This document shows, one piece after another, positions 22,702 to 31,011 of a DNA stretch of 35,844 bases. A program made the position numbers and the translations under genes. How positions within the stretch are numbered: the stretch's first letter is position 1; every line of letters starts with the position of its first letter. The notes under the pieces were generated by a model that saw only the letters and a list, made by a program, of their open reading frames with translations, did not search any database and was not told the DNA's origin. Source of the stretch: an uncultured Collinsella sp. (GTDB lineage: Bacteria > Actinomycetota > Coriobacteriia > Coriobacteriales > Coriobacteriaceae); NCBI GenBank assembly GCA_900549135.1, contig URNI01000007.1, forward strand, positions 1 to 35,844, written 5' to 3'.

Positions 22702-24849
22702 TTACTTCCCCTGCACCATGGTGAGGGAGATCTTTTTGCGGTCGCGATCGACCTTTTCTACCCACACCTTGACCGTGTCGCCGACGCGCACCACGTCGCT
22801 CGGGTGCTTGACAAAGCGATTGGCCAGCTTGGAGATATGCACGAGGCCGTCCTGGTGCACGCCCACGTCGACGAACGCGCCAAAGTCGACGACGTTGCGC
22901 ACCGTCCCCTTGAGCTCCATGCCGGGTTCCAGGTCGTCGATGGAAAGCGCCGAGCGGCTAAAGACCACCTCGGGCGCGTCGTCGCGCGGGTCGCGGCCGG
23001 GCTTCTTGAGCTCGTTGACGATGTCGATGAGCGTGAGGGTGCCGCAGTTCAGGTCACTTGCCAGCGCCGAGATACTGCCCAGACGGCGCTCGATGTCGGG
23101 CACGCCGCCGCGGCTGAGCTCGCTGGCTTTAACGCCGGCGCGTTCCAGGACTGACGTGGCCACCTCGTAGCTCTCGGGGTGGACGCTCGTCGCGTCGAGC
23201 GGGTTCTTGCCGCCGCTGATGCGCAGGAAGCCCGCGGCGTTGAGGTATGCCTTGGGTCCTAGTTTGGGGACCTTCTTAAGCTGGCGGCGATCGGTAAAGG
23301 CACCGTTTTCCTCGCGGTAGGTCACGATGTTTTTGGCCACGCTCGGCGTGATGCCCGATACGTATCCCAGCAGGCTTGCGCTCGCGGTGTTGACGTCGAC
23401 GCCCACGCGGTTGACGACGTCCTCCACCACATGGCCCAGGGTGCGCGAAAGCTCGGCCTGGTCAAGGTCGTGCTGGTACTGGCCAACGCCGATGGACTGG
23501 GGCGGGATCTTGACGAGCTCTGCCAGCGGGTCCTGTAGACGGCGGCCCAGGCTCATGGCGCCACGCACGGTGACGTCCAGATCGGGATACTCCTGGCTGG
23601 CGAGCTCGGAGGCGGAGTACACCGATGCGCCGGCCTCGTTGACGATGGTGTATCGCAGCTCAGGCGCCTGCTCGGCGATGAACTCCGAGACGACTTCCTC
23701 GGTCTCGCGGCTGGCGGTGCCGTTGCCGATGACGATGGTGTTGACGCTGTCCTTTTTGACGAGGCGGGCGAGCTCGCGCTTGGTGCCGGCGACGTCGTGG
23801 CGCGGCTTGGTGGGATAGACCACGCCGTGGTCGAGCAGCTTGCCGGTCTCGTCCATGACGGCGACCTTGCAGCCGGTGCGGTAGCCCGGATCGAGCGCGA
23901 GCACGCGGGCGCCGCGCACGGGGCGTGCCGAGAGCAGGCCCTCGAGATTCTTGGCAAAGACATTGATGGCCTCGGTCTGCGCACGGACGGTGAGTTTGGC
24001 GCGGGCCTCGCGCTCCAGCGAGGGGGCCATGAGGCGCTTGTAGCCGTCGGCGATGGCGGCGTCAAAGACGGGCGCGAAGACGCCCTGGCGTCGGGGCCAA
24101 CGGCTGCCGAGGCGTGCCGTGGCGGCGGCGCCGTCGACGTTCACGCGCACGCGGAGCTTGCCCTCGCGCTCACCGCGGTCGATAGCCAGCACGCGGTGGT
24201 TGGGTATACGGCGCAGCGGCTCATCATAGCTGTAGTACGGCTCGTAGGGGGTCTTCTCGGTGGGGTCGGTGGCCTCGACGACGATGTCTGCGGTGTTTTG
24301 CGTAAAGGCACGCAGGTCGGCGACGTTCTCGGGGTCCTCGGCCACCGTCTCGGCCACGATGTCCGCCGCGCCGGCGAGCGCCTTCTCGGGCGTGTCGAAG
24401 CCGGCTCCCTCGTTGACGTATGCCGCGGCGGCGTCGAGCGCGCTGCCCTTGGCCGAGGCCTGCATGATGACCATGTTGGCAAGTGGCTCCAGGCCTGCCT
24501 CGCGGGCCTTCTGTGCGCGGGTCATGCGCTTTTTGCGGTAGGGCTTGTAGAGGTCCTCGACACGCTGGAGCTGCGTGGCCTCGCGAATTTGCTGTTCGAG
24601 CTCGGGCGTAAGTTTGCCCTGGGCGTCGATGAGCAGAATGACGTCCTCTTTGCGCTGTTCAAGATTGCGCAGGTAGGACAGGCGCTCGTCGAGCGCGCGC
24701 AGGGCGACGTCGTCCATGCCACCCGTGGCTTCCTTGCGGTAGCGCGAGATAAAGGGGATGGTGTTGCCCTCGTCGATGAGCTTGACGGCTGCCTCGACGT
24801 TGGCGGCCTTAAGGTTGAGCTCGCGGGCGAGCTGGGCGATAAGATCCAT
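22702..24849 (-). CDS. Tex-family S1 RNA-binding transcription accessory protein
   Basis: A 715-residue cytoplasmic protein of the Tex family (Bordetella Tex, Pseudomonas and Streptococcus homologues ~720-780 residues), linked to transcription and RNA handling. The domains run in order: Tex N-terminal helical region (~5-190), YqgF/RNase H-like domain (~325-425, ARVLALDPGYRTGCKVAVMD), helix-hairpin-helix region (~490-560, VNTASASLLGYVSGITPSVA and FTDRRQLKKVPKLG), and C-terminal S1 domain (~640-712, GTVRNVVDFGAFVDVGVHQDGL). ATG 24849 with AAGGAG 4-5 nt upstream is chosen; the open frame runs 29 codons further without a ribosome site or family similarity. It is probably transcribed alone, downstream of a long inverted repeat. 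Confidence 0.94.
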   Translation of the reverse strand: MDLIAQLARELNLKAANVEAAVKLIDEGNTIPFISRYRKEATGGMDDVALRALDERLSYLRNLEQRKEDVILLIDAQGKLTPELEQQIREATQLQRVEDLYKPYRKKRMTRAQKAREAGLEPLANMVIMQASAKGSALDAAAAYVNEGAGFDTPEKALAGAADIVAETVAEDPENVADLRAFTQNTADIVVEATDPTEKTPYEPYYSYDEPLRRIPNHRVLAIDRGEREGKLRVRVNVDGAAATARLGSRWPRRQGVFAPVFDAAIADGYKRLMAPSLEREARAKLTVRAQTEAINVFAKNLEGLLSARPVRGARVLALDPGYRTGCKVAVMDETGKLLDHGVVYPTKPRHDVAGTKRELARLVKKDSVNTIVIGNGTASRETEEVVSEFIAEQAPELRYTIVNEAGASVYSASELASQEYPDLDVTVRGAMSLGRRLQDPLAELVKIPPQSIGVGQYQHDLDQAELSRTLGHVVEDVVNRVGVDVNTASASLLGYVSGITPSVAKNIVTYREENGAFTDRRQLKKVPKLGPKAYLNAAGFLRISGGKNPLDATSVHPESYEVATSVLERAGVKASELSRGGVPDIERRLGSISALASDLNCGTLTLIDIVNELKKPGRDPRDDAPEVVFSRSALSIDDLEPGMELKGTVRNVVDFGAFVDVGVHQDGLVHISKLANRFVKHPSDVVRVGDTVKVWVEKVDRDRKKISLTMVQGK

Positions 24850-24938
24850 GGGACTCCTTGCGTTTAAGGTGCGTTTGCAGCACAGGGCTACCAAGGATAC
24901 CACCCGTCCCAAAAGACTGTTTTGGGGCCGCGCCATGA

Positions 24939-25085
24939 AAACGGCCTATCTACTACGTTTGAACCGTATTGGTCGACCATCCCCCGGTTTTCCGAAAATA
25001 TGCAACCCGTCTACCTGCGGTTTTTATTTCGAGAAATTTGGCATGGTTGAGGGCGATCGGCTAAACGTAGTAGATAGGCGCGTTT
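24939..25085. repeat. Long-range inverted repeat, 22 paired bases
   Basis: CCTATCTACTACGTTT (24945-24960) is perfectly complementary to AAACGTAGTAGATAGG (25063-25078). Pairing continues outward through 24939-24944 and 25079-25085 with a single bulged G, giving 22 pairs around a 102-nt loop. It lies upstream of tex and beyond the terminator of the Gfo/Idh gene, outside any reading frame of quality. Confidence 0.8.
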
Positions 25086-25157
25086 CGTGGCGAACGAATC
25101 AAGCCGAGGTGCAAAATAGCCCCCCGCTCCAGAAAAATCGTCGGCAAGGTAGCAAAA

Positions 25158-25189
25158 TGCCCCGCGGGCAGGAGGCTGCTCGCGGGGCA
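25158..25189 (-). terminator. Terminator of the SDR-MFS-Gfo/Idh operon
   Basis: TGCCCCGCG (25158-25166) pairs with CGCGGGGCA (25181-25189). Read leftward the stem is followed by TTTT. It lies about 70 nt after the oxidoreductase stop codon. Confidence 0.8.
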
Positions 25190-25261
25190 AAGAAGAGGGG
25201 CTTGTTGGTGACGGACCGAAGGGTTCGGCATGGGGCTTCTGCCGCGGTCGCTCTTAAGGCA

Positions 25262-26302
25262 TTACAGCTCGACGAGCTGGCCGGTCTCGGCGGCCTCCTT
25301 GATGGCGTTGAGAAGCGTGAGCGTCTTGACGTTGTCGGCGGGGGTTACGACGGGCTCGACCTCGCGGCGGACAACCTTCACAAAGTGCTTGAGCTGCATC
25401 TTGTGTGGCAGTGCCGGGTCGACAGCCGGAATCTCCATCTGCAGCGGCTTGTGCCAGTTGGAGGCGCCGTCGTAGGAGAACTGGTGCAGGCGGGGCAGCG
25501 ACAGGGCGCCCTTGGTGCCGCCGATAAAGTAGGCGTCGGCGTCGAAGGGGCGGTACTGCGGATCCTCGCGAGCGGTTGCCTCCCAGTTCCAGGGGCTGGC
25601 GGTGGCGTCGGAGATGGTCATGCTTGCGAGCGCGCCATCGGCAAAACGGACGTTGACCACGGCGGAGTCCTCGGTCTCAAAACCGCGGGCGGCGCTGGAC
25701 TGCATACCCTGGACGGCAACAGGCTCGCCCAGCAGATAGCGGAGCAGGTCGACGTCGTGAACCAGGTTGACCAGGATCGGGCCGGCACCCTTCTTGCGGC
25801 GCCACTCGACATCGAAATACTCGTCATTCTTATAGATCATGTAGTGGAAGCTCGACACGGTGAGCTTGCCCAGCTCGCCGGACTCGATGATCTCCTTGGC
25901 CTTGTTGACGAAGGGGTTGTGGCGACGGTGCTGACCTACGAGCACGGGCACGCCGGCGGTCTCGGCCTCGGCGGCGAAGGCCTGGGCATCCTCGAGATCG
26001 TTGGAGATCGGCTTTTCGATCAACGGCACGATATTGCGCTTCACAGCCTCGCGGGCAACGCCCAGGTGCAAGTCGTTGGGGGTGGCGATAATGACGGCCT
26101 CGGGCTTGACCTCGTCCATCATCTGGGCGGGATCGGTGTAAAACGGCACGCCGGCGGCCTCTGCCGTGGCGCGGGCGCCCTCAAAGGCGTCGGCGATGGC
26201 GACGAGCTCGGCCTCGGGCTCCTCGGTGACAAAGCGGATGTGGTTGCGGCCCATGGCGCCGGCGCCGATAACGGCAATGCGGACGGGGTTGAGCTCAGAC
26301 AT
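25262..26302 (-). CDS. Gfo/Idh/MocA-family NAD(P)-dependent oxidoreductase
   Basis: A 346-residue cytoplasmic dehydrogenase. The N-terminal Rossmann domain has VIGAGAMGRNHIR for dinucleotide binding (~10-22) and IEKPIS (~96-101), which supplies the conserved Lys-Pro of the family. The C-terminal alpha/beta domain (~130-330) contains NLVHDVDLLRYLLG, whose His and Asp are typical catalytic-site residues. Family members oxidise sugars, inositols, sugar acids or related cyclic alcohols. ATG 26302 has AAGGAG upstream. It is the last gene of a set with an SDR enzyme and an OFA-type transporter, suggesting a small pathway that imports and oxidises a polyol or organic acid; the substrate is unknown. 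Confidence 0.92.
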   Translation of the reverse strand: MSELNPVRIAVIGAGAMGRNHIRFVTEEPEAELVAIADAFEGARATAEAAGVPFYTDPAQMMDEVKPEAVIIATPNDLHLGVAREAVKRNIVPLIEKPISNDLEDAQAFAAEAETAGVPVLVGQHRRHNPFVNKAKEIIESGELGKLTVSSFHYMIYKNDEYFDVEWRRKKGAGPILVNLVHDVDLLRYLLGEPVAVQGMQSSAARGFETEDSAVVNVRFADGALASMTISDATASPWNWEATAREDPQYRPFDADAYFIGGTKGALSLPRLHQFSYDGASNWHKPLQMEIPAVDPALPHKMQLKHFVKVVRREVEPVVTPADNVKTLTLLNAIKEAAETGQLVEL

Positions 26303-26332
26303 TTCGACTCCTTAATACTGGTGACCGGTGGA

Positions 26333-26363
26333 ATGCGACAAAGGGGCTGTCCCTTTGTCGCAT
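26333..26363. repeat. GACAGTCC-apex hairpin, copy 3
   Basis: ATGCGACAAAGGG (26333-26345) pairs perfectly with CCCTTTGTCGCAT (26351-26363) around loop GCTGT. It lies in the 69-nt gap between the MFS gene and the Gfo/Idh gene. There is no T run on the minus strand, so it may act as an intra-operon processing or attenuation stem. Confidence 0.75.
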
Positions 26364-26371
26364 CGGTAAAA

Positions 26372-27628
26372 CTAGGCGGACTTCTTCTTGCTGTCGGAGA
26401 CCATCATGTAGACCGTGAGCACGACGGCGATGGCGGCGATCACGATGGCGCCGTAGAAAGACTGCTGGTAGGCGGCGCTGCCGACCTCGGCGTGATACAG
26501 CACGGCGGTGATGGGCTGGCTGATCCAGGTGGAAGCGGCATAACCCAAAAACATGATGCCGTAGTTGACGCCGATGTTGCTGGTACCAAAGGCGCCACCG
26601 GTGAGCGGCGGGTAGATGACGAGCAGAGCGCCAAAGCTAAAGCCGAGCAGGGCGAGCGCCACAAAGAACATACCCTGCGTAAAGCTCATCGACATGATGA
26701 CGAGTGCGACGATGGTGACGACAAGGCTGATGAGCAGCGACTTGTAGGCACCGAGCTTGTCGATGATCTGACCAAAGGACAGACGGCCGACCAGGTTGGC
26801 GCAGGTGTTGACGGAGACCACCACACCGCCGAGGGCGACGGCTGCGGCGCTCGTGGGATCGGCGAAGAGCTGGACGGCGGCGATGGAGGCAACCTTGCCG
26901 ACGAGCAGGGTGCCGGCGGTGGCGGCAAAGGCGAAGGTGACGATGAGGACCCAGAAGCGCGGGGTCTTGACCATCTCGTCCGGGGTGAGGTCGCCGAAGG
27001 TGCCGGCGTGCGCGCCGCCCTTGGGGGCCTCGAAGCCCTCGGGCAGCCAACCGGCCTCGGGAGCCTTCAGGAACAGGGCGGAGGCGGCGATCGTCACAAA
27101 GAAGATGACGCCGAGTGCCTTAAGAGCACCGAAGATGCCAAGGCTCGGGATGAGCAGCGAGGCGAGCACCGGGGACAGCACGGCGGGGCCGGCGGTCGAA
27201 GCAGCGAGGGTGATGCCAGAGGCGAGGCCCTTCTTGTCGATGAACCACTTTTGGCCGGTGGTGAGCGCCGGGTTGTAGCCCAGACCGTTGCCGACGGCGG
27301 CAACGAGCGAGAACCACAGGTAGAACTGCCACGGCTCGGTGACGGTGCCGGACATGAACCAGCCCACGCCGTAGCACACGGCGGCGGCGATCACGACGTT
27401 GCGGGGGCCGATTTTATCGGAGATGCGGCCGGCGAAGATGCCCGTCACGGCCATGATGGTCTGGAAGACGGGGAAGGCCCAGGTAAGGGCGCTGGACCAC
27501 TCGGGGTAGACGGCGAGCAGGTTCTTGCTTACGACGGAATACAGCGCGATGGAGCTGATGAAGAACATGGTGACGCACGCGGCGGAAAGCACGACAGCGC
27601 GACCCTTGTTGGAGTTGGTGGAAGCCAT
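26372..27628 (-). CDS. MFS transporter, OFA (oxalate/formate antiporter-like) family
   Basis: A 418-residue membrane protein with about 12 hydrophobic helices. The loop after helix 2 reads GRISDKIGPRNV, the family's GxxxDxxGxR/K motif. GLGYNPALTTGQKWFIDKKGLASGI and the central LPEGFEAP are typical of the oxalate:formate antiporter group, which exchanges or takes up small organic anions. ATG 27628 has only a weak AAAGAG ribosome site. Lying between a short-chain dehydrogenase and a Gfo/Idh/MocA oxidoreductase, it probably imports their substrate or a precursor. The C-terminus is short and Lys-rich (SDSKKKSA). Confidence 0.9.
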   Translation of the reverse strand: MASTNSNKGRAVVLSAACVTMFFISSIALYSVVSKNLLAVYPEWSSALTWAFPVFQTIMAVTGIFAGRISDKIGPRNVVIAAAVCYGVGWFMSGTVTEPWQFYLWFSLVAAVGNGLGYNPALTTGQKWFIDKKGLASGITLAASTAGPAVLSPVLASLLIPSLGIFGALKALGVIFFVTIAASALFLKAPEAGWLPEGFEAPKGGAHAGTFGDLTPDEMVKTPRFWVLIVTFAFAATAGTLLVGKVASIAAVQLFADPTSAAAVALGGVVVSVNTCANLVGRLSFGQIIDKLGAYKSLLISLVVTIVALVIMSMSFTQGMFFVALALLGFSFGALLVIYPPLTGGAFGTSNIGVNYGIMFLGYAASTWISQPITAVLYHAEVGSAAYQQSFYGAIVIAAIAVVLTVYMMVSDSKKKSA

Positions 27629-27693
27629 TGGACTCTTTCTAATCGATACGGGGGAGGAGCGGGCGTGTCCGCGGGGCCTCCCTGTCAGGTTGG

Positions 27694-28575
27694 TTACTGG
27701 TCAGTTGGCTTTGCGACGCCGGACTCATCGGACCAGAGCTCGACACCCTTGTTCTTAAGGTAGTTGTCGGCATAGGCGCGACGGCCGCCGGGCTTGGCGG
27801 TGAGGTCGCCCATCATGTTGGAGAAGCCGCCATCGACCTTGATGGCGTCGCCGGTGGTGAAGTCCGAGCGCGTGGACGCCAGGAACATGACGGCGTTGGC
27901 GATATCGCTCACCTCGCCGATGCGACGCGTGGCGATCAGACGGCTGCGGCTCTTCTCGACCTCGGGGTCGGCGTAAAAGCTTGCCGACATGGGGGTCTTG
28001 ACGAAGCAGGGCTCGACGCAGTTGGAGCGCACGCCGTAGGGGCCCCACTCGGCAGCCAGCATCTTGGACATCATGTTGACGCCCGCCTTGGTGGAGCTGT
28101 ACACGCCCGAGAACGTCTCGGGGGAGTGACTGGCGACGGTCGAGATGTGCACCAAGCGGCCCTGGCCGGCCTTGATCATCTCGCGACCAAAGCGCTGCGA
28201 GGTGATGAAGTAACCGGTGAGGTTGACGTTGAGCACCTGCTCCCAGTCGCTCAGCGGCAGGTCCTCCATGGCGGCGAAGCGCAGGATGCCGGCGGTGTTG
28301 ACGAGAACGTCGACGCGGCCGAAGTTGGCGATGGTGGCGTCGACGGCAGCCTGAACCTCGGCCTCGTCGGTGGCGTTCATCTTGTAACCCTCGGCGTGGA
28401 TGCCAAACTCAGCGGCGAGGTCGGCGGCAGCGGCCTTGACCTTCTCTTCGTCCAGGTCGAGCAGGACGACGTTGGCGCCGTTGCGGGCGAACTCGCGGCA
28501 AATCTCGACGCCCATACCGCCGAGCGCGCCGGTCACGGCGCAGACATCGCCCTCGAGCTTAAGCCAATTGCTCAT
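27694..28575 (-). CDS. Short-chain dehydrogenase/reductase (classical SDR)
   Basis: A 293-residue cytoplasmic oxidoreductase. TGALGGMG (15-22) binds the cofactor. Asp40 at the end of the second strand suggests preference for NAD over NADP. NTAG (93-96) follows, and YSSTK gives catalytic Tyr159 and Lys163. The position 13 residues before the Tyr, normally the catalytic Ser, is Thr146, with Ser145 next to it. The length exceeds the usual ~250 residues because of a C-terminal extension (~255-293, RRAYADNYLKNKGVELW). It resembles gluconate or polyol dehydrogenases in overall style. First gene of the operon with the MFS and Gfo/Idh genes, and divergent from the LysR regulator. Confidence 0.9.
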   Translation of the reverse strand: MSNWLKLEGDVCAVTGALGGMGVEICREFARNGANVVLLDLDEEKVKAAAADLAAEFGIHAEGYKMNATDEAEVQAAVDATIANFGRVDVLVNTAGILRFAAMEDLPLSDWEQVLNVNLTGYFITSQRFGREMIKAGQGRLVHISTVASHSPETFSGVYSSTKAGVNMMSKMLAAEWGPYGVRSNCVEPCFVKTPMSASFYADPEVEKSRSRLIATRRIGEVSDIANAVMFLASTRSDFTTGDAIKVDGGFSNMMGDLTAKPGGRRAYADNYLKNKGVELWSDESGVAKPTDQ

Positions 28576-28644
28576 AGGAACTTCCCTTCTTGTGCCTCCC
28601 GGTGAGTCGCTCCCATTAACCGACCCACGTGGTTTTCGCAGGTT

Positions 28645-28691
28645 ATCGTATGCTTTGCATTTGCGCAGGTGAATTGCATATTTGTTAGAAT
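28645..28691. promoter_or_regulatory. Divergent promoter/operator between SDR and LysR genes
   Basis: On the minus strand TTCACC (28673-28668), a 17-nt gap and TACGAT (28650-28645) form a weak promoter for the SDR operon. It overlaps a dyad beginning TGCA (28656-28659) and ending TGCA (28675-28678), a plausible LysR box. On the plus strand TAGAAT (28686-28691) may be the -10 for the LysR gene. The weak -35 fits activator control. Confidence 0.4.
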
Positions 28692-28807
28692 GGCGTTAAC
28701 CGTAGGTTTATAGCTCGCAAGACGATGTGTCCCTAATTTAGTGTGTGACCTGCCAAAACGACCCCCTTGGCAGTTCATTGCCATACGTCTGGAAACAGGA
28801 GATTGAC

Positions 28808-29686
28808 GTGTACGATCGACGACTTGAGGCCATATCGGCCGCCGCGGAGCTGGGAAGCTTCTCGCGTGCGGCGGCAAAATTGCGCGTGTCGACCCCGGCG
28901 CTCGTCAAACAGGTGTCGGGATTCGAGGCCGAGTTCGGCATCACGTTGTTCGAGCGCTCGCATTCTGGTGTTAAGGTGACGCCGGCAGGTGCTCTGCTGG
29001 TGGACGATGCACGTTCGATCATGCGGCAGTCCGAGGACGCGCTGCGCCGTGCCCGACGCGCGGCAGGCGATGGCGGGGCCGTGCGCCTGGGCGTGTCGAT
29101 GATGTGCCCGGGGCGCCAAACGCTGTCGATGTGGTCGGACATCCACGATCTGGAACCATCGCTGCGATTTGAGATCGTGCCGGTAAGCGACCTCTATGAC
29201 GAGCGCGAATCCGTCATGCGCAGCTTGGGCCGCGAGGTGGATGTAGTGCAGTCGAGTTTTTCTACTCCACGCTGGGGCGACGCCTGCCAAAAGCTTCGCA
29301 TCGTTAACGTGCCGTTTTATATCGACCTGCCGCGCACGAGCCCGCTGGCGCGCAAGACGCGCATCACAGTTGCCGACTTAGAGGGCATGCGCCTGCGCGT
29401 GCTCCGTCACGGCAACGACGCTATGGACAGTCTGCGTATCGATCTGTTGGCCGACGGCGGCGTAGACGTGATCGACGTGGACAGCTTTGACTTTGCGCTC
29501 TTTAACGAGGCAGAGGAAAAGGGCGACGCGGTGCTCACCTGCGGCGCATGGTCGGGGGTGCACCCGGCCTTTGTGGGCGTGCCGTTCCTGTGCGGGCGAG
29601 AGGTGCCGGTCTTTTTGCACTATCCGCTCGAGCCCACCCTCCAAGTACAAAAATTCGTCAACGCCATGGCCCAACTCCTCAAGTAG
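28808..29686 (+). CDS. LysR-family transcriptional regulator
   Basis: A 292-residue regulator. The N-terminal helix-turn-helix (~3-60) reads RLEAISAAAELGSFSRAAAKLRVSTPALVKQVSGFE, followed by the usual LFERS and a linker helix. The C-terminal effector-binding domain (~90-290) resembles a periplasmic binding protein fold. GTG 28808 is chosen because AGGAG lies 6 nt upstream and it gives the family's standard N-terminus; the frame is open 21 codons further upstream without such support. Divergent orientation makes it the likely activator of the SDR-MFS-Gfo/Idh operon, with the transported compound or its oxidation product as co-inducer. Confidence 0.9.
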   Translation: MYDRRLEAISAAAELGSFSRAAAKLRVSTPALVKQVSGFEAEFGITLFERSHSGVKVTPAGALLVDDARSIMRQSEDALRRARRAAGDGGAVRLGVSMMCPGRQTLSMWSDIHDLEPSLRFEIVPVSDLYDERESVMRSLGREVDVVQSSFSTPRWGDACQKLRIVNVPFYIDLPRTSPLARKTRITVADLEGMRLRVLRHGNDAMDSLRIDLLADGGVDVIDVDSFDFALFNEAEEKGDAVLTCGAWSGVHPAFVGVPFLCGREVPVFLHYPLEPTLQVQKFVNAMAQLLK

Positions 29687-29729
29687 CCAAAAGAGTCCCG
29701 TCCCAAATTAGCTACCCTTTGCTACGGGT

Positions 29730-30821
29730 TTAGCGGTCCTCGCGTTGCGGCCCGGCTGCCTCGGCTGTCTTTACGCGGTTCTTATCGACGTACATGTTCT
29801 TGTCGGCCTGGGAAAAGAGCTCGCGCATCGCAGGCGGTTCATCAAAATCACTGGAAAGCGCATAGCCCACCGCATAGCTGATAGGCATGTCGGGGTGAGC
29901 CTCGGAATACTCGTTCACGTTCGCACGAACCCGAGCGAGACAGGACTCCACGGCAGCCCGATCGGCATCCCACAGCACCGCGATAAACTCATCGCCGCCG
30001 TCGCGGCCCACAAAGCACGTCTCGGACGCCACACTTCCCAGTTGCCGGGCAAAAGAACGGATGTATTCGTCGCCCTTCTCGTGGCCGAAGCTGTTATTGA
30101 CCGTATGCAGATTGTTAAGGTCGAAGACGCACACCGCAACGGGCGCCTCCGCGGAGACAGGCTGCTCCTGCCCCAAGACCTCCTCGCACTTGTTCTTGTT
30201 GGGCAGTCCCGTGGCTTCGTCGAGATAGACTTTGCTCTGCAGTTCGCGATTGAGCGCGGCAGTTCGCACCGCGCGAACAAGTTCGACCGCAAAGGTCGCC
30301 ACCAAGCCCATGATGTCGATGATCACCAGGCCCTCGAGATAGTTGAGTGCCGACGCCTTCTCCTGAGAGTAGTCCTCTGCGAGTCGCGTAGCATCGTCGC
30401 AAATGCCAAAGAACTCCTCGCTCATGGAGATGATGTCGGTGTTCTCATAGCCGACTTCGCGCACGCGGATGATCTCGGTGCAAAGCTCATCAAAATAATT
30501 TGCAAGCTCGGTCATTTTTGCCTGATACTCATCGTCGTCGAGACGGACGAGGTTGAGGTCGTCACTTCCGTAACGCAAACCGTTGATGTATGAATCCACG
30601 GCTTTGAGCAGGTCATCTTGAGGCTGGCCCGCATCCTCGAGCTTCACGATGCGCTGCGTGGTACCGCGCACCAGACCGGCGTAGTTGACCACACGCGCCG
30701 TGCCCTGGATATCGGAGACGAGCAGCATGACATTGATGAAGAAGAAGATGAGAACTGCCGTGAGCACCATCATGAGCAGGCGCACCGCCTGGCCGGCCTT
30801 CTTGGCGACAGAAGTATTCAC
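29730..30821 (-). CDS. Membrane-bound diguanylate cyclase (GGDEF)
   Basis: A 363-residue protein. One N-terminal membrane helix (~14-35) precedes a periplasmic sensor of ~130 residues whose start (ARVVNYAGLVRGTTQRIVKLE) resembles the type IV pilus/nitrate-sensor helical bundle group. A second membrane helix (~165-185) precedes a C-terminal GGDEF domain (~200-350) with intact GRDGGDEFIAVL, so it should make c-di-GMP. The RxxD inhibitory site normally found 5 residues before GGDEF is absent. The start is GTG 30821 with AGGGGAGTG 7 nt upstream. It is a single gene, convergent with the LysR gene. No PilZ or EAL protein is in the window. Confidence 0.92.
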   Translation of the reverse strand: MNTSVAKKAGQAVRLLMMVLTAVLIFFFINVMLLVSDIQGTARVVNYAGLVRGTTQRIVKLEDAGQPQDDLLKAVDSYINGLRYGSDDLNLVRLDDDEYQAKMTELANYFDELCTEIIRVREVGYENTDIISMSEEFFGICDDATRLAEDYSQEKASALNYLEGLVIIDIMGLVATFAVELVRAVRTAALNRELQSKVYLDEATGLPNKNKCEEVLGQEQPVSAEAPVAVCVFDLNNLHTVNNSFGHEKGDEYIRSFARQLGSVASETCFVGRDGGDEFIAVLWDADRAAVESCLARVRANVNEYSEAHPDMPISYAVGYALSSDFDEPPAMRELFSQADKNMYVDKNRVKTAEAAGPQREDR

Positions 30822-30887
30822 AAGTTCACTCCCCTAAATGACAAAAGAACAGGTAGCACGCAGTGTGCTGAAATTCATGGGTGGTTA

Positions 30888-30915
30888 ACTCTACCATATG
30901 GGCCAGCAGCCTCAA
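30888..30915 (-). promoter_or_regulatory. Candidate promoter of the GGDEF gene
   Basis: On the minus strand TTGAGG (30915-30910), a 16-nt gap and TAGAGT (30893-30888) form a moderate promoter. The leader contains a small hairpin AGCAC/GTGCT (30855-30869). Confidence 0.35.
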
Positions 30916-31011
30916 ACTGCAGCAGACGCTCGTCCAAATTGGCGTGACGCTTGCCTTGTTGTTCTTGACCTGGCCGCGCTATCGGACATGCTTCTGGTCT
31001 TGGATCACCAT

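Noticed and set aside
24758..27763. A 1001-codon open frame on the + strand
   Set aside because: It runs antisense to tex, Gfo/Idh and MFS genes that have clear domains, and its sequence is Gly/Asp/His-rich and low in complexity. It is a product of high G/C at third positions.
27694..28575. 7-beta-hydroxysteroid dehydrogenase
   Set aside because: That Collinsella bile-acid enzyme has a different N-terminus and cofactor loop as I know it; this SDR resembles sugar or polyol dehydrogenases more.
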